Shown: positions 1 to 5,781 of the stretch, one piece after another | How positions within the stretch are numbered: position 1 is the stretch's first letter | Layout: each line of letters opens with the position of its first letter | From: Candidatus Woesearchaeota archaeon | GTDB lineage: Archaea > Nanobdellota > Nanobdellia > SCGC-AAA011-G17 > GW2011-AR17 | Reading direction: 5' to 3' | NCBI GenBank assembly: GCA_003694495.1 | Contig: RFJO01000095.1 | Coordinates: 1-6,803, forward strand | DNA: 6,803 nt | Notes under the pieces: model-generated | What the model was told of the DNA's origin: nothing | Databases searched by the model: none | The model's input: only the letters and a program-made list of their open reading frames with translations | Program-made: the position numbers and the translations under genes

Positions 1-45
1 CTATTTTAGTGGCGATCTAACTATGTAAGCAAATCGTAGATATAA
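1..45. other. Non-coding edge downstream of the deaminase
   Basis: These bases follow the deaminase stop codon. I see no T-tract, hairpin or reading frame that can be called; a weak ATCTA/TAGAT inverted pair is not convincing. Whatever gene comes next starts outside the window. Confidence 0.4.
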
Positions 46-555
46 CTATACACATCGCCCATAACCACACCCATCCCCAAACTCAAAAGAAAGCCTATTA
101 TACTCTTCTGTGCCATAAACACAAACACCTTCTTCATGCCATAACACAAACTCGGCAACTCCAACATCAAGAGCCATTTTGCTGCAGATTGTACAGTAAG
201 GTTTACCTGCTTTCAAAACATTTCCATCAGTGTCAAGCCGGATGAAGTACAACCTTGAACCTGCAACTTTTTCAGGGTTGTTTCTTAACGCGTCCATTAT
301 TGCGCGTTGTTCAGCGTGAATACAGCAAGTTTTGTCTGTAACTTTTTTATGGTACGAAGCTTTTGAACAAGAACACCGTCTTTGGCTTTCATAATCTCCG
401 GGAGGGCTGTTATAACCTTGCCCGATAACTTCGTCTCCTTGAACAATCACAGCGCCGCATTTTGAACGTTCGCATGTTGCGTTTTGCGCAATAACTACAG
501 CGTTGCAAATATGTTCAAGAGCTGTTTTCTCTTCATCACCGGATAAGTATCTCAT
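46..555 (-). CDS. CMP/dCMP deaminase family zinc protein
   Basis: This is a zinc-dependent nucleotide deaminase of the cytidine/deoxycytidylate deaminase superfamily, probably making dUMP from dCMP in the cytoplasm; the exact substrate is not shown by sequence. The active site is visible as HAEQ at residues 80-83 (H80 zinc ligand, E82 proton shuttle) and PYCTIC at 119-124 (C121 and C124 zinc ligands), with a tyrosine inside the usual PCxxC. The core strand GAVIV (34-38) and the GYNSPPG loop (47-53) fit dCMP-deaminase-like members. At 169 residues it has family length and looks complete. Twelve cysteines are unusually many: C28, C33, C61, C63, C77 and C78 lie before or beside the active site, and C163 and C168 in the tail, so a second structural zinc is possible. 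The start is supported by a TATA box about 28 bases upstream and no competing ribosome site. It is transcribed separately from the operon before it. The family call is firm and the substrate uncertain. Confidence 0.88.
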   Translation of the reverse strand: MRYLSGDEEKTALEHICNAVVIAQNATCERSKCGAVIVQGDEVIGQGYNSPPGDYESQRRCSCSKASYHKKVTDKTCCIHAEQRAIMDALRNNPEKVAGSRLYFIRLDTDGNVLKAGKPYCTICSKMALDVGVAEFVLWHEEGVCVYGTEEYNRLSFEFGDGCGYGRCV

Positions 556-577
556 AGAGATTTCAAAATCACTAATC

Positions 578-587
578 TTATATAAAA
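578..587 (-). promoter_or_regulatory. TATA box of the deaminase gene (leaderless)
   Basis: The minus strand reads TTTTATATAA here, a good archaeal box A. Its centre lies about 28 bases before the ATG at 555. Since archaeal transcription starts about 25-27 bases after the TATA centre, the transcript should begin at or next to the start codon. The intervening bases (577-556) contain no Shine-Dalgarno, which agrees with a leaderless mRNA. Inferred from spacing only. Confidence 0.6.
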
Positions 588-590
588 TTT

Positions 591-604
591 AAGAAAAAAA
601 TTTA
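591..604 (-). terminator. T-tract terminator after the oxidoreductase operon
   Basis: Directly after the beta-subunit stop codon the minus strand carries a run of seven T flanked by AAA and CTTAAA, with no hairpin in front. Archaeal RNA polymerase terminates at such plain T-tracts. It sits just upstream of the deaminase TATA box, so one short gap ends one unit and starts the next. Inferred from position and composition. Confidence 0.5.
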
Positions 605-606
605 GA

Positions 607-1476
607 TTAAACAAAATCTTCCATAATCTTTGTAATGTCTACATTGCTTATGTCATGCTCAACTAGGGGCTTGTCTTTAATATACTCATAACGTTCAAGG
701 TAATGCTCGTGGTCTTTCTTGTAAAATAATCCTATAGGTATGTTGTCGTCATAATAAGCGTTCCACTCGTCTGCTTTCTTTAACGCTTCACTTTTATCTG
801 TAGGATCATGGCCTGTCTCTTCAAGTTTGTAAACCCGTTTCTTGAACCAGTCGTAAGTGTTTTTCTTGTTAAACGTTACGCAAGGCTGTAAAATGTCAAT
901 GTAAGCAAACCCTGGGTGTTGAATAGCTTGTTTCATCAGTTCAGTTAAATGTTTAATCTCTCCTGCAAAACCTCTAGCTACAAACGTGGCGCCTTGTTCA
1001 ATAGCTAACGATAACGGGAAAATTGGCCATTCTATAGCGCCGAAAGGTGTTGACACGGTTTTGAAGCCTTTGTCTGACGTTGGAGACGTTTGGCCTTTGG
1101 TCAACCCGTAAATTTGGTTGTTCTGTACAAAGTATGCCATGTCAAGGTTACGCCTGCAACTGTGAACAAAATGTGATAAACCTATACCGTAACCGTCGCC
1201 GTCACCGCCAATAGAAACAACTTTAAGCTTGTTGTTAGCCAAATGTATGCCGGTAGCTACAGGCAAGCCCCTGCCGTGTATAGTATGTATGCCGTAAGTG
1301 TTTATCCAGTGTGGAAGCTTCGAACCGCAGCCGATGCCTGAGGTTAAACAAACGTTTTTAGGGTCAAGGCCTAAATCTGCTACAGCCATTTTTAGTGCAG
1401 TTAAAATACTGTAGTTGCCGCACCCAGGGCACCAGTTTGGCTGGGTCCTTGTGTTTAAATCTTTTATAGTTACCAT
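607..1476 (-). CDS. korB: 2-oxoacid:ferredoxin oxidoreductase, beta subunit
   Basis: This is the thiamine-diphosphate and [4Fe-4S] subunit of a cytoplasmic 2-oxoacid:ferredoxin oxidoreductase, which oxidatively decarboxylates a 2-oxoacid (pyruvate or 2-oxoglutarate) to its acyl-CoA and passes two electrons to ferredoxin. The cluster cysteines are visible: WCPGC (C16, C19), GIGC (C50) and LQPC (C199). The TPP/Mg motif GDGDGYGIG begins at G91, followed by the family signature HSCRRN (105-110) and NNQIYGLTKGQ (119-129). At 289 residues it has the full length of two-subunit archaeal enzymes. The start is fixed by GAGGTG at 1490-1485, with an 8-base spacer, lying inside the end of the alpha gene; the two genes are 2 bases apart. 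It ends the operon before a T-tract. Substrate choice cannot be read from the sequence, so the kor symbol is provisional. Confidence 0.93.
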   Translation of the reverse strand: MVTIKDLNTRTQPNWCPGCGNYSILTALKMAVADLGLDPKNVCLTSGIGCGSKLPHWINTYGIHTIHGRGLPVATGIHLANNKLKVVSIGGDGDGYGIGLSHFVHSCRRNLDMAYFVQNNQIYGLTKGQTSPTSDKGFKTVSTPFGAIEWPIFPLSLAIEQGATFVARGFAGEIKHLTELMKQAIQHPGFAYIDILQPCVTFNKKNTYDWFKKRVYKLEETGHDPTDKSEALKKADEWNAYYDDNIPIGLFYKKDHEHYLERYEYIKDKPLVEHDISNVDITKIMEDFV

Positions 1477-1478
1477 TT

Positions 1479-3173
1479 TTATAACACCTCTTTAATTTTT
1501 GTTCTGATTTCATGCGGATAAAATTGGTGGCCGTTGAACTTTAACAGTTGTTCTTGAATTTCAATACCAGTTTGTTCTTTTATTAATTGTCCGAGCTGGG
1601 CAGTAGCGTTGCCTTCCACCAACAAAACATTTTTACTATTTTTTAACACTTTTTCAACCTCTTCTTTCGGGAAAGGCCATGGGTATAACACTTGTAAAAA
1701 GTTTACGTCCAACCCTTCTATGGCTTCCAAGATTGGGCCTTTGGTTGAGCCCCAGCCGACAACCGTAAGCTTGGCGTTTTCAGGGCCGTGAAGTTTTACC
1801 GGATTTTTTATATCTTTCAAAATGCCTTGAAGCTTTCTTAACCTTTTTTCAGTGATGTTTACCCTGTTAACAGGATCTTCAGTAATATCTCCGTACTCAG
1901 AATGCTCGTTGCCGGTAGCCCTAAATATTGTGTTGGGGTTGCCAGGGATAGAACGTGGAGATACGCCGTCCTTGGTAAACTTGTACCGTTTGTAATCTGT
2001 TTCTTTTAACGCTTCTTCCTTAGTCAACAATTTTCCTCTCTCAACCTTAACATTTTTTGTGTCGAAAAACTCTACCGATTTAGAAGACGCGTAGTTGTAT
2101 TTGTCAGTAAGAATGATTGCTGGGACTTGATATTTGTCAGCCAAATTGAAAACGTTTATTGTTTCATAAAACGCTTCTTCAACATCGCCCGGGGCCATGA
2201 CAATACGCGGAAACTCGCCCTGGCCAAGACGTATCATGAACAATAAGTCTGACTGTTCCTGCCTGGTAGGCAACCCTGTTGATGGGCCGCCACGCTGAGC
2301 GTTTACAATAACGCACGGTGTCTCGGTCATGCCCGCCAAACCTATACCTTCTGACATTAACGCAACGCCGCCTCCAGATGTGGAGGTCATTGCTCTTGCA
2401 CCGGCGAAACCTGCACCAACTAAAGTGTTTATTGATGCAAGCTCGTCTTCAGTGTGTTTGACAAGAATCTTCATGTCGCGTTCGTATTTTGCCATGAAGT
2501 GTAAAATTGATGAACCGGGTGTCATGGGGTAAGCTGCGAAAACCTTTAAGCCTGCTTTTAATGCGCCTAAAGAGATAGCATCGTTGCAGTTTAACACCAT
2601 TCTTTTAGGTGCTTTTTGTTTTTCTAGTTTTAATATTGGTTCATGGTTTGAACCGGCAAAGTCGTAGCCCAACTTTGCTGCAACCTTGTTGGCTTCGACA
2701 ACCTCGTTGCCTTTCCTTGAAAAGATGCTTTCCAATACGCCGTTAAGAAGGTTTAAGTCGTAGCCGATAAGCGCAACCGAAGCTCCTAAAGCTACGGTGT
2801 TGCGCATGATCTTGTTGCTGGCTTGTTCTGCAAGGTTTAACAAAGGAATGTTTACCACGTTTTTTGCTTTAAGTTCGTCTTTTGAACTGTCGTAAATTAT
2901 GATTCCAGTTCTAGAAACTTCGTCCTTGTGCAACTCGTAAGTTTCGTGGTTGAGCGCAACCAGAATGTCCAGCATTTTCTCGTGAGAGTTTAACTCCTTT
3001 GTGCTTGCCCTTACAGCAACAGTGTTGTGGCCGCCTCTGATAAGGGAAGGGTACTCTGTTGTCGAGAACACGTAAAGTCCGCCCCTTGACAATGTCTTGG
3101 CAAAGGCTAGACCGGCGTTCATTATGCCGTAGCCGGCTTCGCCGCCAATGAGCCAGTTTAAGTTTTGTTCCAT
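1479..3173 (-). CDS. korA: 2-oxoacid:ferredoxin oxidoreductase, alpha subunit (gamma-alpha fusion)
   Basis: This is the catalytic partner of the beta subunit encoded 2 bases downstream. Residues 1 to about 185 are the gamma-type domain, with GGEAGYGI (10-17) and EYPSLIRGGHN (40-50). A short linker around 183-195 leads to the alpha domain. That domain carries YPMTPGS (215-221), the version here of the YPITP catalytic motif with T218, then the HTEDELASIN segment (240-249) and the QRGGPSTGLPTRQ segment (293-305) that shape the active site. The transketolase-C-like part and the FNGHQFYPHEI tail complete it. At 564 residues the length is typical of archaeal gamma-alpha fused subunits, and no separate gamma or delta ferredoxin subunit is present. 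The start is set by GAGGT 6 bases upstream. The gap after the IscU stop is 12 bases, so it is cotranscribed with the Fe-S assembly genes. Pyruvate versus 2-oxoglutarate is undecided. Confidence 0.93.
   Translation of the reverse strand: MEQNLNWLIGGEAGYGIMNAGLAFAKTLSRGGLYVFSTTEYPSLIRGGHNTVAVRASTKELNSHEKMLDILVALNHETYELHKDEVSRTGIIIYDSSKDELKAKNVVNIPLLNLAEQASNKIMRNTVALGASVALIGYDLNLLNGVLESIFSRKGNEVVEANKVAAKLGYDFAGSNHEPILKLEKQKAPKRMVLNCNDAISLGALKAGLKVFAAYPMTPGSSILHFMAKYERDMKILVKHTEDELASINTLVGAGFAGARAMTSTSGGGVALMSEGIGLAGMTETPCVIVNAQRGGPSTGLPTRQEQSDLLFMIRLGQGEFPRIVMAPGDVEEAFYETINVFNLADKYQVPAIILTDKYNYASSKSVEFFDTKNVKVERGKLLTKEEALKETDYKRYKFTKDGVSPRSIPGNPNTIFRATGNEHSEYGDITEDPVNRVNITEKRLRKLQGILKDIKNPVKLHGPENAKLTVVGWGSTKGPILEAIEGLDVNFLQVLYPWPFPKEEVEKVLKNSKNVLLVEGNATAQLGQLIKEQTGIEIQEQLLKFNGHQFYPHEIRTKIKEVL
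1485..1490 (-). promoter_or_regulatory. Ribosome binding site of korB
   Basis: The minus strand reads GAGGTG 8 bases before the korB ATG. The site encodes the last Glu-Val of the alpha subunit, so the two reading frames are tightly coupled. It decides the korB start at 1476. Confidence 0.75.
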
Positions 3174-3179
3174 TTTAAT

Positions 3180-3184
3180 ACCTC
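3180..3184 (-). promoter_or_regulatory. Ribosome binding site of korA
   Basis: GAGGT on the minus strand lies in the 12-base gap between the IscU stop and the korA ATG, with a 6-base spacer. There is no room for an independent promoter in the gap, so korA is read from the upstream operon promoter, or from one hidden inside iscU. Confidence 0.75.
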
Positions 3185-3185
3185 T

Positions 3186-3848
3186 TTATTCTCCATAATA
3201 TTTCTTTTTATAATGTTCAATCAACTCTTTAACTTCAGGAATGCAACTTTTGTCGTGAATACCAACCTTAGTTTTCTCCTGAACTTCTTCAAACGTTACA
3301 GCGCCGTCAAGGACAGCTTCTTCAATATCCTTGTCAGTAACTTTTGTGATCTTGTCAATGACTTTTGCGCCTTCTACTACTATCCTATCGTACTGTTTGG
3401 TCTTTTTAAAATAATCGTTTATTGCGGCCCTTAAGGCTTTGTCACCCAGCACGGAACAATGGATTTTTCTTTTAGGCAAACCGCCCAGACGTTTTATGAT
3501 ATCTTGCGGACGAATCTTTAACGCGTCGTCAAGTTTCATGCCGCCGTTCTCGGTTACCATGACTGACAAGATTGAAGTTGAGGCGATGGCGGACGCGCAA
3601 CCGAACGTGCGCCAACGGCATTCAACGATACGGTCGTCTTTGACTTTAATCCACATCTCCATCATGTCGCCGCAGGCAGGGCTGCCAACCTTGCCAACGC
3701 CGTCAGCGTTGAATTTTTTGATTTCTTCTTCAGACGTGAAAATGTTTTTAGGGTGGAAAAAGTGTTCCTTAACCTCGTCAGAATAAAACCATGACTCGGC
3801 TTGGTTTTTGGATTTTACGTTAGGCGTTTCTTCAAGCTTGAGTTTCAT
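3186..3848 (-). CDS. iscU: IscU/NifU Fe-S scaffold with degenerate BFD-like C-terminal domain
   Basis: This is a scaffold on which Fe-S clusters are assembled from sulfur delivered by the desulfurase encoded just upstream. The IscU domain spans about residues 22-150 and has all three cluster cysteines plus the conserved aspartate: PACGD (C59, D61), FGCASAIAS (C84) and IHCSVL (C131). The HscA-binding LPPVK motif before the last cysteine reads LPKRK, which fits archaea lacking HscA. About 20 extra residues precede the usual IscU start. Residues 163-213 align by eye with the BFD-type [2Fe-2S] domain of NifU (VTDKDIEEAV, EEVQEKTKVG, CIPEVKELI), but three of four cysteines are replaced by D165, I167 and D199; only C202 remains. 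No C-terminal Nfu domain follows. It overlaps the desulfurase stop by ATGA, with GGAGG 10 bases ahead. Confidence 0.92.
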   Translation of the reverse strand: MKLKLEETPNVKSKNQAESWFYSDEVKEHFFHPKNIFTSEEEIKKFNADGVGKVGSPACGDMMEMWIKVKDDRIVECRWRTFGCASAIASTSILSVMVTENGGMKLDDALKIRPQDIIKRLGGLPKRKIHCSVLGDKALRAAINDYFKKTKQYDRIVVEGAKVIDKITKVTDKDIEEAVLDGAVTFEEVQEKTKVGIHDKSCIPEVKELIEHYKKKYYGE

Positions 3849-5032
3849 TTTTCAATTTCCTCCATGACATCTTTTAAAGTTAACTTTACGGGAGACATTA
3901 AACGTAAACGTTCAATTATCTTCGGCATGACTTCGATGACTTTGTCAATGTCTTCTTCTGTAGTAGACTTGCCCAGGCTGAACCTTATACTGCCATGGGC
4001 TGCCTCGTAAGGCATGCCGGTTGCCAAGATAACATGAGACGGCTCAAGAGATTTTGACGTGCAGGCTGAACCTGAAGCTGCGGCAATGCCTTGCTCGTCA
4101 AGGAAAACTAAGACTGCTTCGCCTTCAACGTTAAGGAAAGTTATGTTGACGTTGTTAGGCAAACGTTTTTCAGGATGGCCGTTAAGGATTGTGTCTGGGA
4201 TTTGGGTTAAACCCTTGATGAGCTTTTTGCTTAGCTTTAACAACCTTGACACTTCTTGTTCCCTGCTTGCTTGTACTAACTCTAAAGCTTTGGCAAAGCC
4301 TACAATGCAAGGAACATTCTCAGTGCCGCTTCTTAACCCGAACTCCTGGCCGCCGCCGTAAATTATTGGGTCAATGTTTACTGAAGATTTTTTGTATAAT
4401 ACGCCAACACCTTTCGGGCCGTAAATCTTGCTGCCGTTTAATGTAAGCATGTCCACGCCTAAAGATTGAACGTCTATGTCAAGGTAACCTGCTGCCTGGC
4501 ACGCGTCAGTGTGGAAAATGATGTTGTTTTCCCTGGCGATCTTTGAGATTTCTTTTACCGGGAGTATAGTGCCAATCTCGTTGTTGGCGTACATGATAGT
4601 GATAAGGAAAGTTTGTTCAGTGATAGACCGTTGAAGCTGTTCAAGGTCGGGCACGCCGTACCTATCAACGTCAAGGTAGGTTACGTTAAAACCTTCTTTC
4701 TCTAAATATTTGCAAGTGTCAAGAACGGCATGGTGCTCGATCTTGGTCGTGATAATATGATTTTTCTTGCCCTTGAACTTTTTTGCAAGGCCTTGTATAG
4801 CCAGGTTAATGCTTTCAGTGCCTGACCCCGTAAAAATAATTTCACTAGGGGAACAGTTTAAGATCTGTGATACCTTTAACCTTGCATCTGCCAGCGCCTG
4901 TTTGGCTTTCAACCCGAAGTAATTGAAACTGCCGGGGTTGCCGAACTCTTTAACAAAATAATTGTCCATGGCTTGCTTAACTTCTTCAGCCATAGGCGTT
5001 GTTGCAGCGTGGTCAAGGTAAATACGTTTCAT
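3845..5032 (-). CDS. iscS: Cysteine desulfurase (IscS/NifS class)
   Basis: This PLP enzyme takes sulfur from cysteine, leaving alanine, and hands a persulfide to the scaffold encoded next. Visible landmarks are YLDHAATTP (5-13), GTES (71-74), the cofactor-stacking histidine in IEHHAVLDT (98-106), HTDACQAAG (174-182, D176 and Q179 at PLP), PLP lysine K202 in NGSKIYGPKG, RSGTEN (234-239), and the catalytic loop SGSACTSKSLEPSHV (320-334) with C324. The long SGSACTS loop is typical of group I IscS/NifS enzymes rather than SufS. The residue before the PLP lysine is serine where IscS usually has histidine. At 395 residues it is complete. It overlaps the DUF1858 gene and the scaffold gene by ATGA at each end, so the three are translated together. 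Which of iscS or nifS to use is a naming choice. Confidence 0.95.
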   Translation of the reverse strand: MKRIYLDHAATTPMAEEVKQAMDNYFVKEFGNPGSFNYFGLKAKQALADARLKVSQILNCSPSEIIFTGSGTESINLAIQGLAKKFKGKKNHIITTKIEHHAVLDTCKYLEKEGFNVTYLDVDRYGVPDLEQLQRSITEQTFLITIMYANNEIGTILPVKEISKIARENNIIFHTDACQAAGYLDIDVQSLGVDMLTLNGSKIYGPKGVGVLYKKSSVNIDPIIYGGGQEFGLRSGTENVPCIVGFAKALELVQASREQEVSRLLKLSKKLIKGLTQIPDTILNGHPEKRLPNNVNITFLNVEGEAVLVFLDEQGIAAASGSACTSKSLEPSHVILATGMPYEAAHGSIRFSLGKSTTEEDIDKVIEVMPKIIERLRLMSPVKLTLKDVMEEIEK

Positions 5033-5475
5033 TTTATAATATAATCTCCGTTTTCGAAGTCTAACCGTTTGCCTTTCAAACTATCTTCACAAGATTTTTC
5101 AATGAAAACTCTTAACCCTTTGCTTTCAAGAACAATGTCGTCTTTGGAAGGCTTGGTAACGATTTCGGTTATGAAGTTTTCATTTCCTTTGGATATGCGC
5201 AAGCCGTTCTTGGTGTCTTTAAGCTCTTTCCGTAACGCGTCAATGGCTTTCTTGGATAGGGTTAATGCGCTTTTATCTTCTTCATGGTTGATTTCTTTCA
5301 TCATTTCGTCAATCTCTTTATCACTCATGCCATGGGCCTTAGCACCGTCCTCGATTGATTCGAACGCGCTGACATGGCAACCAACGCAGTGTAAGCCGTA
5401 CTTCATCATGATCTCTATAGATTCAGGAGACCGTTGAATGGCTTCGCTTATCAACATATCTTTAGTAATTTTCAT
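5029..5475 (-). CDS. DUF1858 domain fused to a cysteine-less IscA/HesB-like domain
   Basis: This is a two-domain protein inside the Fe-S operon. Residues 1 to about 62 match the DUF1858 / hybrid-cluster-protein-associated redox-disulfide family: ITKDMLISEAI start, YGLHCVGC (C30, C33), then EDGAKAHGM. Residues about 69-148 align by eye with A-type carriers (IscA/HesB): LTLSKKAIDAL, GLRI (91-94), KDDIVLESKGLRVFIEKS (111-128), and GKRLDF (135-140). However, the GCSG loop with the first canonical cysteine is replaced by GNENF, and the protein stops before the CGCG tail, so all three cluster cysteines are gone; C129 is the only cysteine in this half. I infer an accessory role, with the CxxC handling sulfur, redox or iron. 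It overlaps its neighbours by ATGA on both sides, with AAGGT shortly before the start. Exact function unknown. Confidence 0.82.
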   Translation of the reverse strand: MKITKDMLISEAIQRSPESIEIMMKYGLHCVGCHVSAFESIEDGAKAHGMSDKEIDEMMKEINHEEDKSALTLSKKAIDALRKELKDTKNGLRISKGNENFITEIVTKPSKDDIVLESKGLRVFIEKSCEDSLKGKRLDFENGDYIIK

Positions 5476-5705
5476 GCTACCTTTTCTCCAGTTTCAACTT
5501 TCTTGACATGGATGCACTGTACAGGGCAAATCTCGGCTGACTCTTTAGCTTTTGCAAGCTCGTCTTCTTCAATCTCGGTCTTTTTCGGCACGGCTTTGAA
5601 AGCGTCGTCAACTTCTTTTTGCTCCCATAAGTCTTCTGCAACTGACTGGCAAGCCATGCAGCCTATACATTCGTCTAAATCCTGTTCAATTTTATATTTA
5701 GCCAT
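5472..5705 (-). CDS. Single-cluster [4Fe-4S] ferredoxin
   Basis: This is a small soluble electron carrier of 77 residues. The first motif CIGCMAC gives C13, C16 and C19, and the distal ICPVQC gives C60 followed by proline, together the ligand set of one [4Fe-4S] cluster; C64 is an extra cysteine. The DLWE stretch after the first motif, acidic composition and long spacer between motifs match monocluster ferredoxins of archaea and thermophiles. A second cluster motif is absent. It is the first gene of the operon, with a TATA box about 37 bases upstream and GGTGA 6 bases before the ATG, and overlaps the next gene by ATGA. It may accept electrons from the oxidoreductase encoded further down or supply electrons for cluster assembly, as the [2Fe-2S] Fdx does in bacterial isc operons; the sequence does not decide. 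Confidence 0.92.
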   Translation of the reverse strand: MAKYKIEQDLDECIGCMACQSVAEDLWEQKEVDDAFKAVPKKTEIEEDELAKAKESAEICPVQCIHVKKVETGEKVA

Positions 5706-5711
5706 AATACT

Positions 5712-5716
5712 TCACC
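5712..5716 (-). promoter_or_regulatory. Ribosome binding site of the ferredoxin gene
   Basis: GGTGA on the minus strand lies 6 bases before the ATG at 5705, complementary to the usual 3' end of archaeal 16S rRNA. It supports this start and contrasts with the two leaderless genes in the window. Confidence 0.65.
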
Positions 5717-5724
5717 AATATGAC

Positions 5725-5757
5725 TTTAATATTAAACTATTTATAAATTTAATTAAA
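5725..5757. promoter_or_regulatory. Paired AT palindromes around the operon TATA box
   Basis: TTTAATATTAAA (5725-5736) and TTTAATTAAA (5748-5757) are both perfect palindromes with the same TTTAAT half, centred 22 bases apart, about two helical turns, one on each side of the TATA box. This layout would suit a dimeric repressor blocking the core promoter, for example an iron- or redox-responsive one. The AT-rich composition makes chance palindromes likely, so this is a weak call. Confidence 0.3.
5738..5747 (-). promoter_or_regulatory. TATA box of the Fe-S/oxidoreductase operon
   Basis: The minus strand reads TTTATAAATA, close to the archaeal box A consensus, in the only gap large enough to hold a promoter for the six-gene operon. 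From its centre, a transcript start near 5716 is expected, giving a leader of about 11 bases that just includes the GGTGA site. No strong terminator for the preceding nth gene is visible, so some read-through from it is possible. Confidence 0.6.
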
Positions 5758-5781
5758 CTAAAGTTAGTATCCTATTGGAAA

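Noticed and set aside
1..45. Weak inverted pair ATCTA/TAGAT after the deaminase gene, considered as a terminator or repeat
   Set aside because: Five-base arms with a long AT-rich loop and no T-tract are expected by chance.
46..555. Deaminase as an antiviral defence enzyme
   Set aside because: It has its own leaderless promoter, no fused domain and no defence neighbours in the window; a housekeeping pyrimidine role is the simpler reading.
1479..3173. Frameshift or fusion artefact joining gamma and alpha domains in the oxidoreductase
   Set aside because: The gamma-alpha fusion is the normal architecture of two-subunit archaeal enzymes, and the linker reads cleanly.
3165..3786. Two plus-strand open frames opposite the scaffold gene
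   Set aside because: They mirror a well-supported IscU in the opposite strand, with low-complexity F/N/S-rich products and no ribosome site or promoter.
5069..5437. Plus-strand open frame of 122 codons opposite the DUF1858 fusion
   Set aside because: Serine/leucine-rich shadow of a gene whose minus-strand product has recognisable domains and fits the operon.
5472..5705. Extra cysteine C64 in the ferredoxin as a sign of a second cluster or disulfide
   Set aside because: There is no partner cysteine beyond the four ligands, and CPVQC endings are, as far as I know, not rare in monocluster ferredoxins.
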